From NCBI GenBank assembly GCA_017848155.1, contig JAGAKC010000320.1, positions 1-16,864 on the forward strand: a stretch of 16,864 nt of DNA, in the 5' to 3' direction. The notes under the pieces are model-generated. The model did no database searches and was not told the DNA's origin. It saw only the letters and a program-made list of their open reading frames with translations. Positions 13,519 through 16,864 of this stretch are shown here, piece by piece; positions within the stretch are counted from its first letter, which is position 1, and the number at the start of each line of letters is the position of its first letter. The position numbers and the translations under genes are program-made. The DNA is from Oscillospiraceae bacterium (GTDB lineage Bacteria; Bacillota; Clostridia; Oscillospirales; Ruminococcaceae).

Positions 13519-15132
13519 TTATGCAACATTACTGGTAAGATTATTGTATCCGCCCTTGCGAATGATCTTCGCATAGTCCTTATAGGACAGGTTCAGGTCA
13601 ACATATCCGTCGATTCCCGAAACGATGCCCTTACTGCTGTACTGCCAGATGCCGAAAGGCCCTGTGTACGTGGGAACTGTATTCCACTGTGCCAGCCACA
13701 CATCATACTCGGACAGCTTCGACATATCAAGGTAGTTCGTAAGCCAAGCCTTGTTTGAATATATCATCGCATAATAGCCTGCGTCACGTATCTCATCGAG
13801 GAAAGCCTTGCAGATAGCTGTTATCTTATCCTTTCCGAGATCAGCCTGATACTGCTCCTCAACGTCGAGCACGACAGGATAGGTTATCTTGTACGGCTTT
13901 ATGGTTTCAATGAAGAAGCGTGCTTCCTTGACCGCTTCTTCAACAGTTGTGGCATACAGATAGTGGTAAACTCCCACATCTATGCCCATTGCCGTTGCCT
14001 GGGTCACATTGTACTCAAACGTGATATCCTGCGCCATAGGCTTCTTCTCGCTTATGTAGCCTCTTGAAGCACGGAGTATCGCAAACTCGATGCCTGAACG
14101 CTTTACCTCCGCCCAGTCTATCGCACCCTGCGCATAGGAAACGTCGATGCCCTTTCTGCCCGTATCGGTGGCTTCATCGCTTCCCGAAGAGCCGCCCGAG
14201 CCGCTGTTGTTGTGATAGCGGTAGTCTATCAGCCTGCTGGACTTGGACACCGCAAAGCGTGCGCCCTTTGCCTTGTAATATCTCACGGTCTTTTCAAACA
14301 CGAAAACACCGCTGTTTATCGTTTCGCCATAAAGATAGAATCCGCCCGCAAAGGAAACTCGTCCGCTGATCGAAACTGCAAGATATCCCTTGTTCATCAG
14401 CTTTCCGCCCTCGGGAGTCTGAAGATCGCCCGTCACGGTCATCTTCGCACTCTTGCTCAGCGTCGTCGTGCCGTAGTTTACGTACATTCCGCTCTTATGG
14501 ATGTTCACTGCGCCCGAAAAAGCACAGGACGAGCCGCTTCGTGCAATGTACTCTCCCTGAAGTCTGAATACCGAGCTCAATGTACCCTTGACCTTGCCGT
14601 AGACCTCGGCAGCAGCACCCTTGTACAGCACCATATTTCCCGATACGGTAAGCGTCGATTTCGGCTCAACGACAATGCTTCCCTTTACCTTTAAGCTCTT
14701 CCCCTTGAAGATGGTCAGCTGTGCACCTGGAGTGATGACGAGCTTACTTCCCTCGGGCACTGTAAAACCTTTTTTCGGCTTTATCGTGCCGCTTATGTAG
14801 TAATTCGTGCCTGCCTGCATCTTGGTCTTGCCGTCCCATTTTGTGTAGCCGCTGACATCTATCGGTGTATAATCTATATCCGAAAGGTCAACGTTGGTTT
14901 CAGCCTTTGCGCCTTCCTCCTCGGGAGTTATCACCACCACCTCGGGACTTTTACCGCCTGCACCGCTGTCGTCGGGGTCTATCGTTGACGCTCCGCCGTC
15001 GTCAACAGGGTCGATTATGGTCGTTTCGTTTCCTGCGGCTGATGGCGCTTCGTCCTCGGCAAATGCGGAAGCTCCGCTTAATGCTATGGTCGTTGCCAGC
15101 ATCAGAGCAGCTATCTTTTTGAATATAGTCAT
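13519..15132 (-). CDS. Secreted GH25 muramidase (lysozyme) with solenoid-like N-terminal region
   Basis: This 537-residue protein has a signal peptide at about 1-25 (cut after ASAFA), then an acidic Ser/Asp/Glu linker to about 80. A long region of short beta strands with recurring L-x-V-x-G units spans about 105-305 and suggests a beta-solenoid. A Gly/Ser linker follows, and then the catalytic GH25 domain from about 328. That domain has KGIDVSYAQGAIDW with Asp330, YHYLYA, and LDVEE with Asp423 and Glu425, the residues expected for cleaving the N-acetylmuramic acid to N-acetylglucosamine bond of peptidoglycan. The C-terminal placement of the catalytic domain and the lack of LysM or SH3 repeats are notable; the solenoid may serve as the wall- or glycan-binding part. 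It has its own promoter and a GGAG site 8 bases before the ATG. Confidence 0.92.
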   Translation of the reverse strand: MTIFKKIAALMLATTIALSGASAFAEDEAPSAAGNETTIIDPVDDGGASTIDPDDSGAGGKSPEVVVITPEEEGAKAETNVDLSDIDYTPIDVSGYTKWDGKTKMQAGTNYYISGTIKPKKGFTVPEGSKLVITPGAQLTIFKGKSLKVKGSIVVEPKSTLTVSGNMVLYKGAAAEVYGKVKGTLSSVFRLQGEYIARSGSSCAFSGAVNIHKSGMYVNYGTTTLSKSAKMTVTGDLQTPEGGKLMNKGYLAVSISGRVSFAGGFYLYGETINSGVFVFEKTVRYYKAKGARFAVSKSSRLIDYRYHNNSGSGGSSGSDEATDTGRKGIDVSYAQGAIDWAEVKRSGIEFAILRASRGYISEKKPMAQDITFEYNVTQATAMGIDVGVYHYLYATTVEEAVKEARFFIETIKPYKITYPVVLDVEEQYQADLGKDKITAICKAFLDEIRDAGYYAMIYSNKAWLTNYLDMSKLSEYDVWLAQWNTVPTYTGPFGIWQYSSKGIVSGIDGYVDLNLSYKDYAKIIRKGGYNNLTSNVA

Positions 15133-15176
15133 CTTTCACGCTCCGTCTGTTTTCTTAATATATTTCCGATACATAT

Positions 15177-15205
15177 ATTGTCGCATATTTTTAAGCGTTT
15201 GTCAA
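15177..15205 (-). promoter_or_regulatory. Predicted sigma-A promoter of the GH25 gene
   Basis: On the minus strand, a perfect TTGACA (15205-15200) is followed by a 17-bp spacer and GACAAT (15182-15177). It lies about 45 bp upstream of the ATG at 15132. Confidence 0.65.
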
Positions 15206-15258
15206 ATCCTTTTTTGGCTTTTTTGCATGGAAATTTCAGGACGGCTGCAAATAACATC

Positions 15259-15293
15259 AAAAAACGCTTCCGAAAACAGATCGGAAGCGTTTT
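15259..15293 (-). terminator. Intrinsic terminator after the esterase gene
   Basis: A perfect 13-bp stem (AAAACGCTTCCGA/TCGGAAGCGTTTT) with a 7-base loop is followed on the minus strand by a run of six Ts. It begins 10 bases after the esterase stop. Confidence 0.9.
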
Positions 15294-15303
15294 ACATCAA
15301 ATC

Positions 15304-16215
15304 TTATTCGCACACAGACCGTATCCAGCCCGTAACTCCGTCGGGAAGTCTGTCGTCAGCTGCCCGTCCGTCATCAAACATAAGATCGTTCTGCACCCAG
15401 TTTATCATGCAGTGCTGACCCATTTCAAAGCCATAGAATACAGAGGATACTCCCCCATCTCCGTTATACACCCATTCGGGGAAGAAGCAGATGCAGCTGC
15501 GAAGCTTCATAAGCTTTTCACGGCGTGGCTCCACGCACTCGCTGAATAACGCCATCTCATCATGCTTTCCGTGAGCTATCAGCAGGCTGGTGCCGCTTTC
15601 TTCTATCCTGTCAAGAGCATCGTCGGCAGGGATATATCCCGATGAGATAGGTATAGCTCCGTCAAAATATCCGCAGTAGTCCTCCAGCAGCTGCCATGTA
15701 AAGTAGCCGCCCGAGGACGCTCCCATCACGAAGCGCTTTCCGATGTTATCCTCATGGTCTTTGCAGACCTTGTCGTATATCGCTTTTATCGGTGCGGAAT
15801 GTACCTTGTCCCATGCACCGTGTATCTGTCCGTCATCTGTTCGTGTTTCATTTGCCAGCGGCACGATGATATAGGCTCCGCCCATCTTCTGCTGATACTT
15901 CGGAGAAGCATACTGCTCCGCACCGCAGCACATGATGCAGCCCTCGCCCATCAGCGAATTGCTCGCACCGTGCAGCCACATGAGCACAGGATATTTCTTT
16001 TTCGGGTCAGCTCCGTGCTTCACCGGGTCATAGACATAGTAACGGATATCGCCCGTTTCAGCGCACGGGTAGCTGTACAGGTCAAAAAGGTCAAAATATA
16101 TCTTGCTCTTATAGGTGGTGGAGTAGCTTATATACTCACCCTCTTTAAGATGCACCGCCCACTCGGGAACGACATTTTTATCCTGCGTTATCTTTTTAAA
16201 ATCAGGCAGAGCCAT
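15304..16215 (-). CDS. Alpha/beta-hydrolase fold esterase (PHB depolymerase / LpqC-like)
   Basis: This 303-residue protein has no signal peptide and so should act in the cytoplasm. It shows the alpha/beta-hydrolase elements in order: MWLHGAS with oxyanion-hole His82-Gly83, and the nucleophile elbow GASSGG with Ser167. Asp219 (HGKHDEM) and His268 (MGQHCM) follow as the likely rest of the triad. The arrangement resembles the esterase group that includes PHB depolymerases, feruloyl esterases and related carbohydrate esterases. The true substrate cannot be told. GGAGAAA precedes the ATG. It follows an unknown gene by 24 bp and ends in a strong terminator, so it is the last gene of a unit entering from the right edge. 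Confidence 0.88.
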   Translation of the reverse strand: MALPDFKKITQDKNVVPEWAVHLKEGEYISYSTTYKSKIYFDLFDLYSYPCAETGDIRYYVYDPVKHGADPKKKYPVLMWLHGASNSLMGEGCIMCCGAEQYASPKYQQKMGGAYIIVPLANETRTDDGQIHGAWDKVHSAPIKAIYDKVCKDHEDNIGKRFVMGASSGGYFTWQLLEDYCGYFDGAIPISSGYIPADDALDRIEESGTSLLIAHGKHDEMALFSECVEPRREKLMKLRSCICFFPEWVYNGDGGVSSVFYGFEMGQHCMINWVQNDLMFDDGRAADDRLPDGVTGWIRSVCE

Positions 16216-16239
16216 AACTTTCTCCTTTCATGTGCACCG

Positions 16240-16743
16240 TCACTCAAAAAGGTGCTTCATCTCGTCCATAAACGGCTCGTCGTACAGCTTCGGGTAGAAG
16301 CCGAAAACAAGGTCGTAAAACTGCATCGGCGTAAGTGCACCGAACTCTCCGAAGATGAATCCGGGATAGCTCTTCAATGCGTCAGACATGGATACCGCCT
16401 TGCCCTTATCGCCTTTTTCAAGCTCCGCACAAAGCCTGTCGTTACCGTAGATAATGGCAGGAATATGCGGCAGCGCCCTTTCATAGTCATATTCAAGGAC
16501 AGGGTACATCCTCGACAGGAACTTTTTCACACTGCGGTAGAACTCTCTGTTCGCAGCTTTAAGCTCCCTTTTCAGTGCGCCCATACATTTTCCGAGAGGT
16601 CTTTCGGTGTTTCCGCAATGGGACAGCGCCGCAGAAAAGCTGTCCAGAAGCACAGTGGTATCTTCACACCCGCACTTCATCGAATACAGCGTCCTCAGCG
16701 CATGCAGCACCCTTGCAAGTGCTGCCTTTTCCGTCATAGCCAT
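16240..16743 (-). CDS. Conserved-looking helical protein of unknown function
   Basis: This 167-residue protein starts at the ATG at 16743, since AAAGGAG lies about 8 bases upstream; a GTG at 16749 would be only 2 bases from it. The sequence is mostly alpha-helical with no transmembrane segment or signal peptide. It has four cysteines in the first 55 residues, a basic helix around 60-80 (KRELKAANREFYRSVKKFL) and an aromatic C-terminal part (FYDLVFGFYPKLYDEPF). No family was recognised. It lies 30 bp after the stop of an incoming gene and 24 bp before the esterase, so the three are probably one operon. Confidence 0.75.
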   Translation of the reverse strand: MAMTEKAALARVLHALRTLYSMKCGCEDTTVLLDSFSAALSHCGNTERPLGKCMGALKRELKAANREFYRSVKKFLSRMYPVLEYDYERALPHIPAIIYGNDRLCAELEKGDKGKAVSMSDALKSYPGFIFGEFGALTPMQFYDLVFGFYPKLYDEPFMDEMKHLFE

Positions 16744-16773
16744 CAACACCGCTCCTTTCCCCGTTCATTGCAT

Positions 16774-16864
16774 TTACACCGGCACAGCTATCCCTGCAAT
16801 AAGGCTCTCCACAAGCTGTTCGGGAGTTCCGAACTGCTGCTGACCCGAGGCGAGTATCAACCTG
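16774..16864 (-). CDS. C-terminal end of a gene entering from the right edge
   Basis: The last 29 codons and a TAA stop are visible, reading RLILASGQQQFGTPEQLVES and then a short hydrophobic end (LIAGIAVPV). The open frame, the 30-bp spacing to the next gene and the shared strand make it the probable upstream member of the esterase operon. Too little remains to name it. Confidence 0.5.
   Translation of the reverse strand, partial: RLILASGQQQFGTPEQLVESLIAGIAVPV

Noticed and set aside
1..16864. CRISPR arrays, tRNA or rRNA genes, insertion sequences, toxin-antitoxin or phage defence cassettes
   Set aside because: No repeat-spacer pattern, cloverleaf, transposase, or defence-domain motif was seen anywhere in the window.

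Overview
The window looks like a chromosomal segment from an anaerobic Firmicute of the class Clostridia, most likely a Ruminococcus-like member of the Oscillospiraceae. The reasons are the spoIIR sporulation gene, the MEP isoprenoid genes, a zinc-ribbon/PASTA kinase-like protein, clean AAGGAGG-type ribosome binding sites and TTGACA/TATAAT promoters, and a base composition that looks near 50% G+C (not counted). The genus is an inference. No rRNA, tRNA, insertion sequence, phage gene or CRISPR array was seen, so this reads as ordinary chromosomal backbone with several uncharacterised envelope genes.

Layout. Positions 1-1042 (minus) hold a MarR regulator followed with a 4-bp overlap by an ABC exporter subunit that runs off the left edge; a clear promoter precedes marR. 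Positions 1069-2578 (minus) hold trmL and degV with their own promoter and terminator. A 57-residue membrane peptide (plus, 2672-2845) faces a pair of secreted beta-rich proteins (minus, 2884-5366) across a bidirectional terminator. spoIIR (plus, 5510-6106) diverges from this pair and ends in a second bidirectional terminator.

Positions 6145-12518 (minus) look like one long transcription unit of eight genes: a zinc-ribbon/kinase-like/PASTA membrane protein, pheA, ispD, ispF, a membrane-anchored unknown, a TtcA-type tRNA thiolase, a membrane HEYGH metalloprotease candidate and a GNAT acetyltransferase. Most junctions after pheA are overlaps or gaps of 15 bp or less, which suggests translational coupling. 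The kinase-like protein has lost the residues of both its catalytic loop and its metal-binding loop and is predicted to be a pseudokinase; this is the most striking observation here.

A divergent intergenic region (12408-12731) carries two strong promoters, a palindrome over the predicted kinase-operon start and helically spaced CGTTT repeats. It leads on the plus strand into a YcxB-like membrane protein (12732-13484). That gene converges, over a third bidirectional terminator, on a secreted GH25 muramidase with a solenoid-like N-terminal region (minus, 13519-15132). The right end (minus, 15304-16864) holds an alpha/beta-hydrolase esterase, an unknown 167-residue protein and the tail of a gene entering from the right.

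Taken together, the window mixes housekeeping (tRNA modification, phenylalanine and isoprenoid synthesis) with several cell-envelope proteins: the PASTA pseudokinase, the muramidase, the secreted pair and the metalloprotease candidate. No complete new defence or mobile system is evident; the novelty lies in individual proteins and in the pseudokinase-led operon.
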